Shown: positions 26,062-35,653, counted from the first letter of the stretch. The stretch: 64,000 nucleotides of DNA from Marinobacter sp. X15-166B (GCF_001752365.1 NZ_MEIY01000001.1:352087-416086); one strand, 5' to 3'. The notes: generated from the sequence alone by a model not told the origin. A program made the numbers and translations.

Positions 26062-26374
26062 GGATAAGGTCACTCCGGCTTTGGACTATTGTTTTTTTCT
26101 CTGTTTCGCCTGGCTGCCGTTTGCCTCCTGTGAAGAGCGTCTCCTTCCTGACAGGCTGATCCGGCATGGGACTTAGTGTCGCCCACAATCCAGCCCGCCC
26201 AATTCCCAAAAACCGACAGGATATGGCGACAATACGCCATGTTGACCGTTCCTTGGGGGGGATTCGCCATGCGCGGCCATGGAGGACCACTGACGATCGG
26301 GTAATTGGTGGGGAATGCCTGCGCAGGTAGGCTACACTGCATACACAGAGTCATGGACGTTTCCGGAACCGCTG
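26062..26374. promoter_or_regulatory. Divergent control region with inverted TGTCGCC sites
   Basis: 313 bp between the CoA ligase and a rightward membrane-protein gene. TGTCGCC at 26177-26183 and its complement GGCGACA at 26225-26231 form a 7-bp inverted pair ~48 bases apart. ATGGCG/CGCCAT arms (26224-26229 and 26236-26241) overlap the second site, and CGCCATG recurs at ~26265. TGTCGC half-sites are characteristic of AraC-type ArgR operators in Pseudomonas, so these may bind the nearby GlxA/AraC regulator. Exact promoters are not clear. Confidence 0.4.
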
Positions 26375-27040
26375 ATGCCTACCGACACACTCCTCAAGCT
26401 TGTCTCCGTTCCCTTTCTACCGGTGCTGCTGGGTGGGGTTATTTTGCTGCTGGTGCTCGTGCTGGCGCTTGCCCAACGTAAGCACTGGCAGCACAACCAA
26501 TCGGCCCACGCAGCCTTACAGGCACGGGTCGAGGTGTTGAGGAAGGAAATGGACGAACACCTGGTGGAGCAGTTTAACGACGCGGCACCGGGCGGCGGGA
26601 TTGAAAGCAAGCTGGTTGCTGCTCAACAGGCGACCGAAAAGACAGCCTATGAGGCCTTGTGGCCGCAGGTCTGGAGTCTGCATGAAAAGCTGGGCAGTTT
26701 TTTACGAGCGGTGGAATCGGGGGACACTGCCGCCGAGAGTCGCGTGGCTGCACGCAATGCGGCGCTGGATGCCCGCCATACCCTGAACCGGGTACGCCCG
26801 TTCTGCCATTCCCGGGTAGACGCCCTGGCCACGCAGTTGATTGACACCGACATCAAGGCGCACCTGACGGGGTGCCAGTACCTGGATCTGGCCAAGGAGG
26901 GCTCAAGTTCGGGCAACCTCGACGAGCCCGATCAACTGCGGCAGAAATTCCGCATGCTCTACGATGTGGACGCCAGAGAGTTGCTGAACCAGTTGGTGGA
27001 TACCATACGCCGGCGGATGGTGCGTCACCCGCTGGACTGA
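26375..27040 (+). CDS. Single-pass membrane protein, unknown
   Basis: 221 residues if the ATG at 26375 is used; an in-frame ATG at 26315 would add 20 residues without a better ribosome site. One membrane helix near the N-terminus (VPFLPVLLGGVILLLVLVLALAQ) and a soluble, mostly helical domain rich in Glu, Gln and Arg, likely partly coiled coil (ALQARVEVLRKEMDEH). Ends with DARELLNQLVDTIRRRMV. No family recognised. Divergent from the CoA-ligase operon and convergent with dodecin. Confidence 0.65.
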   Translation: MPTDTLLKLVSVPFLPVLLGGVILLLVLVLALAQRKHWQHNQSAHAALQARVEVLRKEMDEHLVEQFNDAAPGGGIESKLVAAQQATEKTAYEALWPQVWSLHEKLGSFLRAVESGDTAAESRVAARNAALDARHTLNRVRPFCHSRVDALATQLIDTDIKAHLTGCQYLDLAKEGSSSGNLDEPDQLRQKFRMLYDVDARELLNQLVDTIRRRMVRHPLD

Positions 27041-27053
27041 TTCGACCGGTTGG

Positions 27054-27269
27054 TCAGCTGTTTTCAATCCGAAAACCCAGCGCCAGCACCACCTGATAAT
27101 GGCCCACCTTGCCATCCACCACGTGGCCGCGGGTTTCCTTGACCTCAAACCATTCAATATTGCGCAGGGTTTTGCTGCATTCGTCCAACGCGACTTCAAT
27201 CGCATCTTCGATACTGGTCTTTGACGACCCAACCACCTCAACTTTTTTGTAGACGTGATGATCAGACAC
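27054..27269 (-). CDS. Dodecin
   Basis: 71 residues with the full dodecin pattern: VYKKVEVVGSSKTSIEDAIEVALDECSKTL, then RNIEWFEVKETRGHVVDGKVGHYQV, including the Trp that stacks on the flavin and the conserved G-x-V-x-H-Y-Q. Dodecins form 12-subunit shells that store or quench FMN, riboflavin or CoA. Its neighbours include many flavin enzymes, which may be coincidence. GGAGGTTCC-like ribosome site just upstream. Confidence 0.95.
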   Translation of the reverse strand: MSDHHVYKKVEVVGSSKTSIEDAIEVALDECSKTLRNIEWFEVKETRGHVVDGKVGHYQVVLALGFRIENS

Positions 27270-27333
27270 TGGAACCTCCGTTTACCAATAGGTATTGGAT
27301 TTACTTGAGCCTAGACTCGGTTCCGGAAAACTG

Positions 27334-27642
27334 TCAAAGAATATAGCGTATCAGCGCAGTAACCAGCACGCCGGAGGCAATGGCCGGCAATGGTTTTTGG
27401 GTGGTCAGCATGACTCCGGCGGTGACCAGCAGCGCCATGCGGGCGGCCAGGTCGCCGTCGAAGGCCAAAGGCACGACGATGGCGATCAGTACCGTACTGG
27501 CCATCGCATTGATGAACCCTTCCACCCTGGGACTGATGCGTACGAAGGACATCAGGAACACCCCGCCAAACCGGGTTGCCAGAGTGACCAGAGCCATAAT
27601 CGCAATGAGAGCCGCAATGCCCCCCGCCGTGGTGTCGATCAT
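27334..27642 (-). CDS. azlD: AzlD branched-chain amino acid exporter, small subunit
   Basis: 102 residues with four hydrophobic segments and the AzlD hallmarks LATRFGGVFLM, SPRVEGFINAMASTVLIAIVVPLAF and the C-terminal LLVTAGVMLTTQKPLPAIASGVLVTALIRY. The ATG at 27642 overlaps the azlC stop (ATGA). Together with AzlC it exports branched-chain amino acids across the inner membrane. The long frame reading through azlC sequence upstream is an artefact. Confidence 0.9.
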   Translation of the reverse strand: MIDTTAGGIAALIAIMALVTLATRFGGVFLMSFVRISPRVEGFINAMASTVLIAIVVPLAFDGDLAARMALLVTAGVMLTTQKPLPAIASGVLVTALIRYIL

Positions 27643-28352
27643 GATGAAGCCGGCTTTTCCAGCCAACAATAACCCACACAGCCCCCCGCCAACGCACCGA
27701 CCACCACGTGGGAATGGGGCGGCAGCCACCAATAGGCCATCATCGCGGCACTCCCGCCGACGACCCAGGCCACCAGGGTGCGCGGAGTCTTCTTGCCGCC
27801 CAGTGCCATGGCGAACAAAAAACAACCCAGCACCATATCCATACCCAGATGTTTCGGATCCGCTATCAACCCACCGAAATAGGCGCCCAGCAAGGTGCCG
27901 ATGATCCACGCCAGCCACAACACCAGACCACCACCGAGAATGACCTCCAGATTATGACGGCCGTTCTGGTAATCCTGGGCGGCCACCGCCCAGTTGGCGT
28001 CGGTGAGCACAAGCAAAACCCCGTACCTCTGTTTCGCGGGCAGACGATTGAACAGGGGGTACAGCGAGGCCCCCATCAACAGATGCCGTGCATTTATGGC
28101 AAACACCACCAGCATCATGGGGAGCACCGCCACCTCCGGCCCCCACATATCAATGGCGGCAAACTGGGATGCTCCGGCAAAGACCGCGGCGCTCATCAAG
28201 GCCGCTTCAAAGGGCGTCAACCCGGCCTGCACCGCCGCCAGACCGAAGGCAGCACCGAAGGCCACAACGAACAGGGAAATGGGCAACAGGTGGAAAACTT
28301 CCGCACGAATCTTTGCCGGCTGGAGTTGATAGGGGGTGTCGGGGGTGGTCAT
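27639..28352 (-). CDS. azlC: AzlC branched-chain amino acid exporter, large subunit
   Basis: 237 residues, multiple membrane helices, AzlC motifs VVAFGAAFGLAAVQAGLTPFEAALMSAAVFAGASQ and NARHLLMGASLYPLF (the conserved ARH) and LTDANWAVAA. It is the transmembrane export partner of AzlD, with which it overlaps by four bases. A leucine dehydrogenase lies 2.3 kb further on, so branched-chain amino acid turnover may be a local theme. Confidence 0.92.
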   Translation of the reverse strand: MTTPDTPYQLQPAKIRAEVFHLLPISLFVVAFGAAFGLAAVQAGLTPFEAALMSAAVFAGASQFAAIDMWGPEVAVLPMMLVVFAINARHLLMGASLYPLFNRLPAKQRYGVLLVLTDANWAVAAQDYQNGRHNLEVILGGGLVLWLAWIIGTLLGAYFGGLIADPKHLGMDMVLGCFLFAMALGGKKTPRTLVAWVVGGSAAMMAYWWLPPHSHVVVGALAGGCVGYCWLEKPASS

Positions 28353-28428
28353 CAGCGCAAGCTACGTATTTCTTGCCAGCCTGCGTATAGGTAGATACCA
28401 CAAGCCTTACCCGCCCTGGCGCAACGCC

Positions 28429-29178
28429 TCAATGCACCAGCATGTGCCCCACCAGCCCCAGCAGGAATCCCAGTACGGCCCCCAGGGTCGGCACCCAGTG
28501 TTTGTCCAGCCGGGCCTGGGGCGCAATATCCTGAAACACAAGGTAAAGGATGCCGCCGGCCGCAAACAGCATGATGCCCGCCAACACCGCCGGCACGTCG
28601 GCCAGCCAGAGGTGCCCGACGACTCCCGCCAGTGGTCCCAGAGGCACCAACAAGGCAAACAAGACCAGCACTCGGGCGCCGGGCAAACCCTGAGCGGAGC
28701 GCCGCCGGTGTTCATGCCTGGGCTGATCCACCCCGGTCATTTCCCGATAGGCGTTGAATCCTTCCGGCAGATTCTGCAGGGCGATCAGCAGCGCCAATAG
28801 CACCGCGCCACTGGCCCCTGCGGCAAACATCGCCCCCAACGCCAGTGCCTCGGGCACAAAGTCCGCCAGCATCGCAACCAACTGGGACACGGCCCCCTTG
28901 GTGCGTGCCAGGAGCGCATCGAGAATGCAGAAGAACACCCCGCCGCCCAGCATGGTGGCAACCGTCAGGGGGATCGACAGGCCTTTGCTGCCTTCCGGGA
29001 CCAGCACCAACGCCACCGCCGCCAGCAAGGCCCCGCCCCCAAATGCAATCACACTGTGGCGAAACTCGGTTTGTAACCATTGCGGCCCCAGCAGGGGCAC
29101 CCGCGCCAACAGCGCCCCCGCAGGTATGGCCAGTCCCGCCAGTGACGCCAGCACCAGCATGGTCATCAACTCACCCAT
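28429..29178 (-). CDS. ZIP-family metal permease
   Basis: 249 residues, about eight helices. Membrane segment IV carries MLADFVPEALALGAMFA and segment V IALQNLPEGFNAYREM, where the conserved N-LPEG replaces the usual HNxPEG and supplies metal ligands. A short basic/His stretch (QPRHEHRRRSAQG) follows. ZIP proteins import divalent cations such as Zn2+ or Fe2+; the altered first ligand (Gln-Asn rather than His-Asn) leaves specificity open. Confidence 0.82.
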   Translation of the reverse strand: MGELMTMLVLASLAGLAIPAGALLARVPLLGPQWLQTEFRHSVIAFGGGALLAAVALVLVPEGSKGLSIPLTVATMLGGGVFFCILDALLARTKGAVSQLVAMLADFVPEALALGAMFAAGASGAVLLALLIALQNLPEGFNAYREMTGVDQPRHEHRRRSAQGLPGARVLVLFALLVPLGPLAGVVGHLWLADVPAVLAGIMLFAAGGILYLVFQDIAPQARLDKHWVPTLGAVLGFLLGLVGHMLVH

Positions 29179-29202
29179 GTCGCCCGCTCCCTTGGTCCGT
29201 AA

Positions 29203-29978
29203 CTAACTGGCAATTCCCTTCCACAACCCCACGCAACTGACCACCAACAGGATCCAGCCGAGCAAACGGAAAAACACCGACCCTTCCGTTTTGAGCATCC
29301 GGTCGTGAAACCATAGACCGATAACATGCCCAATGGCGGCGCTGGGAAGCAACCAGAGGTGATGAATCAGCTGCAGATCCACCCCGGCATAGATAAACGC
29401 TCCCAGTTTGATGGTCACCAGAATGAACCAGAGCGCAAACAGGGTGTCCCGCAGCCGCTCTTTCGGCAAATGCTGCGCCACCACGGCAATGACCAGGGGT
29501 GCACCGATCAACGAGGTGCCACTGATGTAGGCGCCCAGCATCAGAAATATGGCATCAACAATTTTGCTGTTACTGCGGAACGGCCGATCGAGAATGTAGG
29601 ACACCGAATAGAGCGCCACAATGGTGAAAATGATGACGCTCATGACCTGGGGCGGCAGAGTCAGCAGACCAAACACCCCAATCAGTTTGGGGATGATCAT
29701 AATGGCCAGAATGCGGCGCAGGTACACCCAGTCGACGGTACCGCCTTCCGGCTTGTTCGCAGCCTGACTCCGACGGTTGTTCAGCGCAATGGTCAGTGAC
29801 GAAAAAACAGCAGGTGGATGGAAATGATCGGCAAAAACACCAGCGGGTCTTCGTGGATCAGCAGCAGAAACGGTAACGACAGGACCGCGCCGCCAAAGCC
29901 GAGCCCCGAGCGCACAAACCCGCTCCAGACAAACACGAGGCCAATAAGGGCGTACTGATACAGCGGAAGATCGGTCAT
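29203..29978 (-). pseudogene. TauE/SafE family permease, frameshifted
   Basis: Two frames together make one TauE/SafE-like permease. The N-terminal ~60 residues (from ATG 29978: MTDLPLYQYALIGLVFVWSG, SGLGFGGAVLSLPFLLLI) stop at a TGA shortly after a run of six T (plus-strand A at 29802-29807). The remaining ~190 residues continue in the -1 frame (LTIALNN, GAYISGTSLIGAPLVIAVVA). Seven T would restore the frame. It may be a genuine homopolymer mutation, phase variation, ribosomal slippage or a sequencing error. The family moves sulfite, taurine-derived or other organic anions across the inner membrane. Confidence 0.82.
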
Positions 29979-30666
29979 GGCGTTCCATTCAACTCGGCAA
30001 GGCAATTCACAGGATAAAACTGTGCTTTGAGTGTAACGGCGTAAGCCTCCGTTTCATAACCGTATTTCAGTGATGCTGCGAAAAAATCAGCGCGGCAGCC
30101 CAATAATAACCGTTGACGAAGTGCGCCGAACCCATTAGCTTGTTTTCCAGTTCTGCCCCCACAAGGGTGCGAACGCCTGAAATCGATCGACTGGCCATAA
30201 GCCAGAGTTACAACAACAAAACAACCACTGCTGCCGCGATCCGGCCAGATGGAAGAGGATTTCAACATGTTATTTGCCATAGCGCCCCTGACAGGGCCGT
30301 TATCCCGCATGAGCACCCCTTGCAATACCCGCCCCCTGTTTCCCCTTTGCAAACCTGCATGCTGTTCCGCCCCTGAGGAATTCGCGGACACCAGCCCGCA
30401 CCTTGTCCGGAGATGCACTCCCCTGGGTCGAGCCGGTCGTTAATTCCGCGCCCTGAGCCGGTGCTGATTGTCAGCCAGGCTTTCTTCGGGACACTGCGCG
30501 ATTGATTTGGTTACACTTGCACCTTCTGACCACTCCGGATGCGGCGCCGAGCCAGCACGGAGGCAACGCAAAGCCAACCAATCGCCCCTGCCCCGGTCTA
30601 ACGATTAAACAGAACTCCATGTTCCGGCAAGGAACGTGGCGGCAAGTATGATACAGGTGAAAGAAC
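29979..30666. other. 688-bp stretch without a convincing gene
   Basis: Upstream region of leucine dehydrogenase and of the TauE gene. A minus-strand frame (29975-30418) ends YAVTLKAQFYPVNCLAELNG, and its TGA overlaps the TauE ATG (ATGA), but it lacks a clear ribosome site or domain. The first ~200 bases upstream of 30667 should contain the leucine dehydrogenase promoter; no strong -10/-35 pair stood out. Base composition is lower in GC than its surroundings, as in a decayed stretch. Confidence 0.3.
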
Positions 30667-31767
30667 ATGAACGTTTTCAGCCATCCCGAATTTGACAATC
30701 ACGAACAGGTGTCGTTCGTCAGTGACCCCGAAACCGGACTTCGTGCCATCATTGCCATTCACAACACCTCCCGCGGGCCTGCCCTGGGCGGCTGCCGCAT
30801 GTTTCCCTACGCCAGCGATGAGGAAGCCCTGCGCGATGTGCTGCGCCTGTCACGGGGCATGACCTACAAATCCGCCCTCGCCAATCTGGACCTGGGTGGT
30901 GGCAAGTCGGTCATCATCGGCGACCCGCGCCAGCACAAAACCGAAGCCATGCTGGAAGCCATGGGCCGCTGCCTGGAAAAGCTGGGCGGCCATTACATTG
31001 CCGCCGAAGACTCCGGCACCAGCGTCGCCGACCTGCAAGTCATGGCACGGCACACCCGCCACGTCGCCGGGATCACCAGCCGGCCGGGCTTCGATGGCGC
31101 CCCCAGCGACGGCGACCCCTCACCGGTTACCGCATACGGCGTCTTTGTGGGCCTGAAGGCAGCGGTTCAGCATGGGTTGGGGCGCACCGATCTCACCGGT
31201 CTGAAAGTGGCCATTCAGGGCATTGGCAACGTGGGTTACCGCCTCGCCCGCCATCTGAAAGACGCCGGTGCAGAATTGTGGGTGTACGATATTCATCAGG
31301 AGCAGATGGACCGGGCAGTGGCCGAACTCGGCGCCACCCCGGCTACCGCAGAAGAAATTTTGCTGCTGCCGGTCGACGTGGTCGCTCCCTGCGCCATGGG
31401 GGCGATTCTCAACGATGAATCCATCCCCAAACTGCAGGCCCGGGTGATTGCCGGCGCCGCCAACAACCAGCTGGCTGAAGCCCGCCACGACCGTGCCCTG
31501 CAACAACGGGGCATTCTGTACGCCCCGGATTTTGTCCTCAACGCCGGCGGCATCATCGATGTTGCCCACGAACGCACCGATCAGGACCCAACCAAGGTGC
31601 GTGCCCATGTCGACGCCATTGCCGACACTCTGGGCGAAATATTCACCCGCTCCCAGCGGGACCAGCGGCCAACCGGCGAAATTGCCGACGAGCTGGCGGA
31701 AGAACGGTTCCGCCGCGCTCCCCGCCGGAGCACTGCCACGGCCAACAAAGTCGCAAGCGTCGGCTGA
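30667..31767 (+). CDS. Leucine/phenylalanine/valine dehydrogenase
   Basis: 366 residues of the Glu/Leu/Phe/Val dehydrogenase family. Substrate domain with [19 protein letters not shown] and the catalytic-Lys segment [20 protein letters not shown], then Asp in AAEDSGTS, and a Rossmann NAD domain [20 protein letters not shown]. The C-terminal [13 protein letters not shown] and [15 protein letters not shown] are typical. It reversibly deaminates branched-chain amino acids to 2-oxo acids with NAD+. GGTGAAAG ribosome site. Followed by an amino-acid-type NSS transporter, probably co-transcribed. Confidence 0.92.
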   Translation: MNVFSHPEFDNHEQVSFVSDPETGLRAIIAIHNTSRGPALGGCRMFPYASDEEALRDVLRLSRGMTYKSALANLDLGGGKSVIIGDPRQHKTEAMLEAMGRCLEKLGGHYIAAEDSGTSVADLQVMARHTRHVAGITSRPGFDGAPSDGDPSPVTAYGVFVGLKAAVQHGLGRTDLTGLKVAIQGIGNVGYRLARHLKDAGAELWVYDIHQEQMDRAVAELGATPATAEEILLLPVDVVAPCAMGAILNDESIPKLQARVIAGAANNQLAEARHDRALQQRGILYAPDFVLNAGGIIDVAHERTDQDPTKVRAHVDAIADTLGEIFTRSQRDQRPTGEIADELAEERFRRAPRRSTATANKVASVG

Positions 31768-31788
31768 GCGGCGGCTTGGATGATCCAG

Positions 31789-31810
31789 GAGGTCAGGTGC
31801 CACTGACCTC
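31789..31810 (+). terminator. Hairpin between leucine dehydrogenase and NSS transporter
   Basis: GAGGTCAG (31789-31796) and CTGACCTC (31803-31810) form a perfect 8-bp stem with loop GTGCCA, 22 bases after the dehydrogenase stop. The following TGTTCCTC is only weakly T-rich, so this is either a partial terminator/attenuator or an mRNA processing site that lowers expression of the transporter. Confidence 0.45.
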
Positions 31811-31848
31811 TGTTCCTCGACAACAACAACAGTAAGCAGGAGACAGTT

Positions 31849-33255
31849 ATGTCTGCAAGTTCACCCACCACCGCGACGGGCGCGCTGGACGGCGCCAACG
31901 AGAAGCGTGGTCTCTGGTCCTCGCGCATGGCCTTTATTCTGGCCGCCACCGGTTCCGCCGTTGGCCTGGGCAACGTCTGGAAATTCCCCTACATCACCGG
32001 CGAAAATGGCGGTGGTGCCTTTGTTCTGGTGTATATGCTGTGTATCGCCGCCGTCGGCCTGCCGATCATGATGGCAGAGGTGGTGATCGGCCGGCGCGGT
32101 GGTCGCAGTCCGGTCAACAGCATACGGCATATCACCCAGCGGGACGTTTTATCCTCCCGCTGGAGCATTGTCGGCATCATCGGGGTGCTGGCGGCGTTTC
32201 TGATTCTGTCCTTCTACTCCGTGATCGGGGGCTGGGCCGTATCCTATGTGGGCACCACCGCCAGCGGCCAGCTCACCGGGCAATCCGCGGAAGCCATTGG
32301 CGCCCTGTTCTCCAACCTGCTTGCGGATCCGGGCACCTTGCTGTTATGGCACACGGTCTTCATGGCGCTGGTCATGGCGGTGGTGGTCAAGGGCGTGCGC
32401 GCCGGACTGGAGCGGGCGGTCAGCATTCTGATGCCCGCCCTGTTCGTGCTGTTGCTGACCGTCGTCGGCTACGCCATGACCACCGGACACTTTGGCGCGG
32501 GGGTCAGCTTCCTGTTCAAGCCCGACTTCTCCCAGTTGTCCACCTCGGGCGTGCTGGTGGCGCTCGGGCACGCGTTCTTCACGCTGAGTCTGGGCATGGC
32601 CATCATGATGGCCTACGGTTCCTACCTGCCCAAAGACATATCCATCGCCAAAACCTCCATCACGGTTTCGTTGATGGACACGGTGGTTGCGCTGCTGGCC
32701 GGTCTGGCCATCTTCCCGATCGTGTTTGCCAACGGTCTCGAAGCCGGCGCCGGACCTGGCCTGATCTTCCAGACGCTGCCCCTCGCCTTTGGTCACATGC
32801 CCATGGGCAGTCTGTTTGGCAGCCTGTTTTTCATCCTGCTGATCTTTGCCGCCTGGACTTCAGGAATCTCCCTGCTGGAGCCATTGGTTGAGTGGCTGGA
32901 AGAGCAAAAAGGCATGAACCGGGTGCGCAGCACCCTGGGTGCCGGTATCGCCTGCTGGTTGCTGGGCATTGCCTCTATACTGTCACTGAATCTGTGGTCG
33001 GACGTGGCACCGCTGGGCATGTTCGCCATGTTCGAAGGCAAAACCGTGTTTGACCTGCTCGACTACCTGACCTCCAACATTCTGTTGCCCCTGGGAGGCT
33101 TGCTGGTTGCGGTGTTCACCGGCTGGTTTATGGCCAAGGATGCCCTGCAGAGCGAACTGTCGATGTCCGCAACGGGCTTCAACATCTGGTACGCCACGCT
33201 GCGCTACCTGGCTCCGGTTGCGGTAATGATTGTGTTTGTCTACAACCTGATCTGA
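31849..33255 (+). CDS. Sodium-dependent amino acid transporter (NSS/SNF family)
   Basis: 468 residues, 11-12 helices, LeuT-like. Helix 1 carries the Na+ and substrate-binding stretch ATGSAVGLGNVWKFPYITGENGGGAF, helix 6 the unwound segment HAFFTLSLGMAIMMAYGSY. GGAGACAG ribosome site. Na+-driven import of an amino acid; the leucine dehydrogenase upstream suggests a branched-chain or aromatic substrate. It fits the sodium economy implied by the Mrp antiporter. Confidence 0.92.
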   Translation: MSASSPTTATGALDGANEKRGLWSSRMAFILAATGSAVGLGNVWKFPYITGENGGGAFVLVYMLCIAAVGLPIMMAEVVIGRRGGRSPVNSIRHITQRDVLSSRWSIVGIIGVLAAFLILSFYSVIGGWAVSYVGTTASGQLTGQSAEAIGALFSNLLADPGTLLLWHTVFMALVMAVVVKGVRAGLERAVSILMPALFVLLLTVVGYAMTTGHFGAGVSFLFKPDFSQLSTSGVLVALGHAFFTLSLGMAIMMAYGSYLPKDISIAKTSITVSLMDTVVALLAGLAIFPIVFANGLEAGAGPGLIFQTLPLAFGHMPMGSLFGSLFFILLIFAAWTSGISLLEPLVEWLEEQKGMNRVRSTLGAGIACWLLGIASILSLNLWSDVAPLGMFAMFEGKTVFDLLDYLTSNILLPLGGLLVAVFTGWFMAKDALQSELSMSATGFNIWYATLRYLAPVAVMIVFVYNLI

Positions 33256-33263
33256 CCCTGCCT

Positions 33264-33992
33264 TCAGATTCGCTCGTTGCCGGCTTGCACCTTGGAGCCG
33301 GCAACCTGCGAAACCTCACAATTCAGATAGCTGGACGATCCCAGCCAGTCCCGGTCGGGGTAATAGCTGAATACAAACTGACCGCCTTTCAGATTATCGA
33401 CGACCTCGGTGATCACTTGCTGGCTGACCGCCGGACACCCCAAACTGCGCCCGATGCGACCGTAGGTTGCAACCCAGGAGGGATCCACATAATCCGCCCC
33501 GTGAATCACGATGGCGCGCTCCCGGGCCCGGTCGTTGATACCCGGTTCCAGTCCATCGAGCCGCAATGAATATCCGTGCTTGCCGTGGTAGGTTTCATTG
33601 GCCTGAAACAGACCGATACTGGATTGATGGCTGCCGTTACGGTTGGAAAAAGCCGTGGCGTTATCGGCACCGGACTTTTTGCCATGGGCGACCAGATCAT
33701 TGAGGAGGAGTTCACCGCTGTTGAGGTCAAAGATCCACAATCGTTTGGCACTCGACGGCAGTGAAAAATCGATGACTGCCAACCGCTCCGGCCGGTTCAG
33801 ACCATTGCGGATGGCACACCGGGAGGCGTCGAGCGCACTGATTAATACCTCCGCATCGAGTCCCGGGGCGGACTGGAACAACTTTTGCTGCAACCCCCTG
33901 TCAAAGCCAGCAGCACTGGCAACGGACAAAGGAGTACACACAAGCACGCTCAGCAATACTGCCCGCGCTCGCCGGTGATACCACTGAATCAT
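33264..33992 (-). CDS. L,D-transpeptidase-like protein (YkuD_2 family)
   Basis: 242 residues with a signal peptide (LLSVLVCTPLSVASA). The catalytic domain shows AIVIHGADYVDPSWVATYGRIGRSLGCPAVSQ, placing His and the nucleophile Cys in the YkuD_2 arrangement HG...SxGCPAV. Conserved SSIGLFQANETYHGKHGYSLRLDGLEPG precedes it. Expected periplasmic, modifying peptidoglycan cross-links or lipoprotein attachment. A perfect hairpin sits in its last codons (33276-33305). Divergent from the second L,D-transpeptidase. Confidence 0.9.
   Translation of the reverse strand: MIQWYHRRARAVLLSVLVCTPLSVASAAGFDRGLQQKLFQSAPGLDAEVLISALDASRCAIRNGLNRPERLAVIDFSLPSSAKRLWIFDLNSGELLLNDLVAHGKKSGADNATAFSNRNGSHQSSIGLFQANETYHGKHGYSLRLDGLEPGINDRARERAIVIHGADYVDPSWVATYGRIGRSLGCPAVSQQVITEVVDNLKGGQFVFSYYPDRDWLGSSSYLNCEVSQVAGSKVQAGNERI
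33276..33305. repeat. 10-bp perfect stem within the 3' end of the YkuD_2 gene
   Basis: GTTGCCGGCT (33276-33285) and AGCCGGCAAC (33296-33305) with a 10-base loop. It lies inside the coding end of the YkuD_2 gene, just past the convergent NSS transporter stop (33255). It could terminate or protect both transcripts; no T-run is present on either side. Confidence 0.5.
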
Positions 33993-34069
33993 GGTAAGGC
34001 CTCGAGTTCATAAGCTAATCTGAAAAAGTGGGCGGCATTTTAGCAGGCTTCTCGACGAAAGGCGGCGAA

Positions 34070-35653
34070 ATGTACAAAATTCACACAAAATTAACTGTTG
34101 CCTGGCAGTCCCCGTTACTGAGCGGGCTGATTCTGCTGACGGCCGCCATAAGCCCGGCCGCCCTCGCCCACTGTCCCCCGCTTGCCAATGTTTCCAGTCT
34201 CCACACCCAGGCCCGGCAGGCGTTTACCGAAACCTACGGCCGGTCGTACTGGCTGCAAGCCGGCCGTCTCGGCACCTTGGCGGCGGAACTGCAAGCCCTG
34301 CAGTTTGACGGCCTGAACCCGGCTGACTACCACCTTGATTCCATAAAACAAAGTGCGAAGTACCTCGCGACCTGGGGCATCATTCTCGACTGTGATGCTC
34401 AGATTGCCAGCCACGCCTACCTGCTGGCACTCGCCGATTTACGATTCGGCCGCGCGCGCACGCTGGGGGTCGACCCGGTGTGGTACGCCGCCCGTCTGCG
34501 CCCCCAGGCGGAACCTGCTGAACTGCTCAAACTGGCCGCCGTCGGCGAGACCGGTATTGCCGACGCGTTTGCACAGGCGCGCCCCGAACTGATGCACTAT
34601 CGCAAGCTGCGTCTTGCCTACCAGAAAGCCTTGCACACCCTGCCCGCGACCTGGCCCTACATGCCGGCGGGCCCCACTTTGTCCCAAGGGGACCGGGACG
34701 CCCGAGTCGCCATCCTCAAGCTGCGACTGGCGAGCGAGGGCTATTATTCCGGCACCGGGCCGGAAGACTTGAGTGATCCTGGGTTTAATGAACAGCTGAC
34801 CGTTGCGCTCAAGCACTTTCAGCGCCGCCACGGTCTGCAGATTGACGGCAGGGCCGGGCCCGCCACCCTGCACGAGCTCAATGTAACGCCCGCGGAACGG
34901 CTGGCCCAGATCCGCAGCAACCTGGAGCGCCTGCGCTGGCTCCCTGCCGACACTCACCAGCACCTCCTGCTGGTCAACATCGCCGCTGCGACCATCGCCT
35001 ATTACACCAACGGTGAGCGGGTCTGGTCCGGCCGCGCCCAGGTGGGCCAGCCCGAGCGGGCGACCCCGCAACTGAAATCCATCATCACCCACGTCACCGT
35101 CAATCCGTCCTGGACCGTCCCCACGTCCATCTTTATTAAAGACCAACTGCCCCACATCTTGAAAAACCCTGCCTACCTGCAACAGCACAACATCCGGGTG
35201 TTCGACCGGCAGGGACAGGAACAGAACACCGCCGACGTGGACTGGAGCCAGCCGTGGCGGGTCTCACTGAAACAGGATCCCGGGCCGGGCAACGCGCTGG
35301 GTAAGGTGGTCCTGCGGTTTGCCAACCCGTTCGCGGTCTACCTGCACGACACGCCGAGCGCATCGCTGTTCAACACCCCGAGTCGTTTTTACAGCTCCGG
35401 CTGCGTGCGGGTCGAAGACGCCCTGACGCTGACCCGCATCCTGTTGGAGACCAACGCGCCCCGCCGCCAGCAGATCTTCGAACAGGCACTGGCGTCGGGG
35501 GAATCGCTGAATGTCCATCTGGCCCGGGGCGTCCCCCTGGTAATGTCCTACTGGACGGCGGATGCGGACAGCGACGGGACGGTCTATTATCATCCTGATA
35601 CCTATCAGGATGATAAGCGCGTATTGGGCTTGTTGAGTCATTTCGCCCCCTAA
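34070..35653 (+). CDS. L,D-transpeptidase, YcbB/LdtD-like
   Basis: 527 residues from ATG 34070 (AAAGGCGG upstream). Signal peptide to ~ALA, then a scaffold domain, a peptidoglycan-binding motif (LKHFQRRHGLQIDGRAGPATLHELN, ~260-285), and a YkuD domain with LHDTPSASLFNTPSRFYSSGCVRVED, giving catalytic His/Cys (SGCVR). Length and domain order match E. coli YcbB. It makes 3-3 cross-links in peptidoglycan or acts on the outer leaflet of the sacculus. Phospholipase D-type gene follows after 16 bases. Confidence 0.92.
   Translation: MYKIHTKLTVAWQSPLLSGLILLTAAISPAALAHCPPLANVSSLHTQARQAFTETYGRSYWLQAGRLGTLAAELQALQFDGLNPADYHLDSIKQSAKYLATWGIILDCDAQIASHAYLLALADLRFGRARTLGVDPVWYAARLRPQAEPAELLKLAAVGETGIADAFAQARPELMHYRKLRLAYQKALHTLPATWPYMPAGPTLSQGDRDARVAILKLRLASEGYYSGTGPEDLSDPGFNEQLTVALKHFQRRHGLQIDGRAGPATLHELNVTPAERLAQIRSNLERLRWLPADTHQHLLLVNIAAATIAYYTNGERVWSGRAQVGQPERATPQLKSIITHVTVNPSWTVPTSIFIKDQLPHILKNPAYLQQHNIRVFDRQGQEQNTADVDWSQPWRVSLKQDPGPGNALGKVVLRFANPFAVYLHDTPSASLFNTPSRFYSSGCVRVEDALTLTRILLETNAPRRQQIFEQALASGESLNVHLARGVPLVMSYWTADADSDGTVYYHPDTYQDDKRVLGLLSHFAP

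Noticed and set aside
29975..30418. Minus-strand frame ending YAVTLKAQFYPVNC and overlapping the TauE start by ATGA
   Set aside because: The overlap is suggestive, but its N-terminal part is non-protein-like and I recognise no family; kept only as a note in the gap entry.
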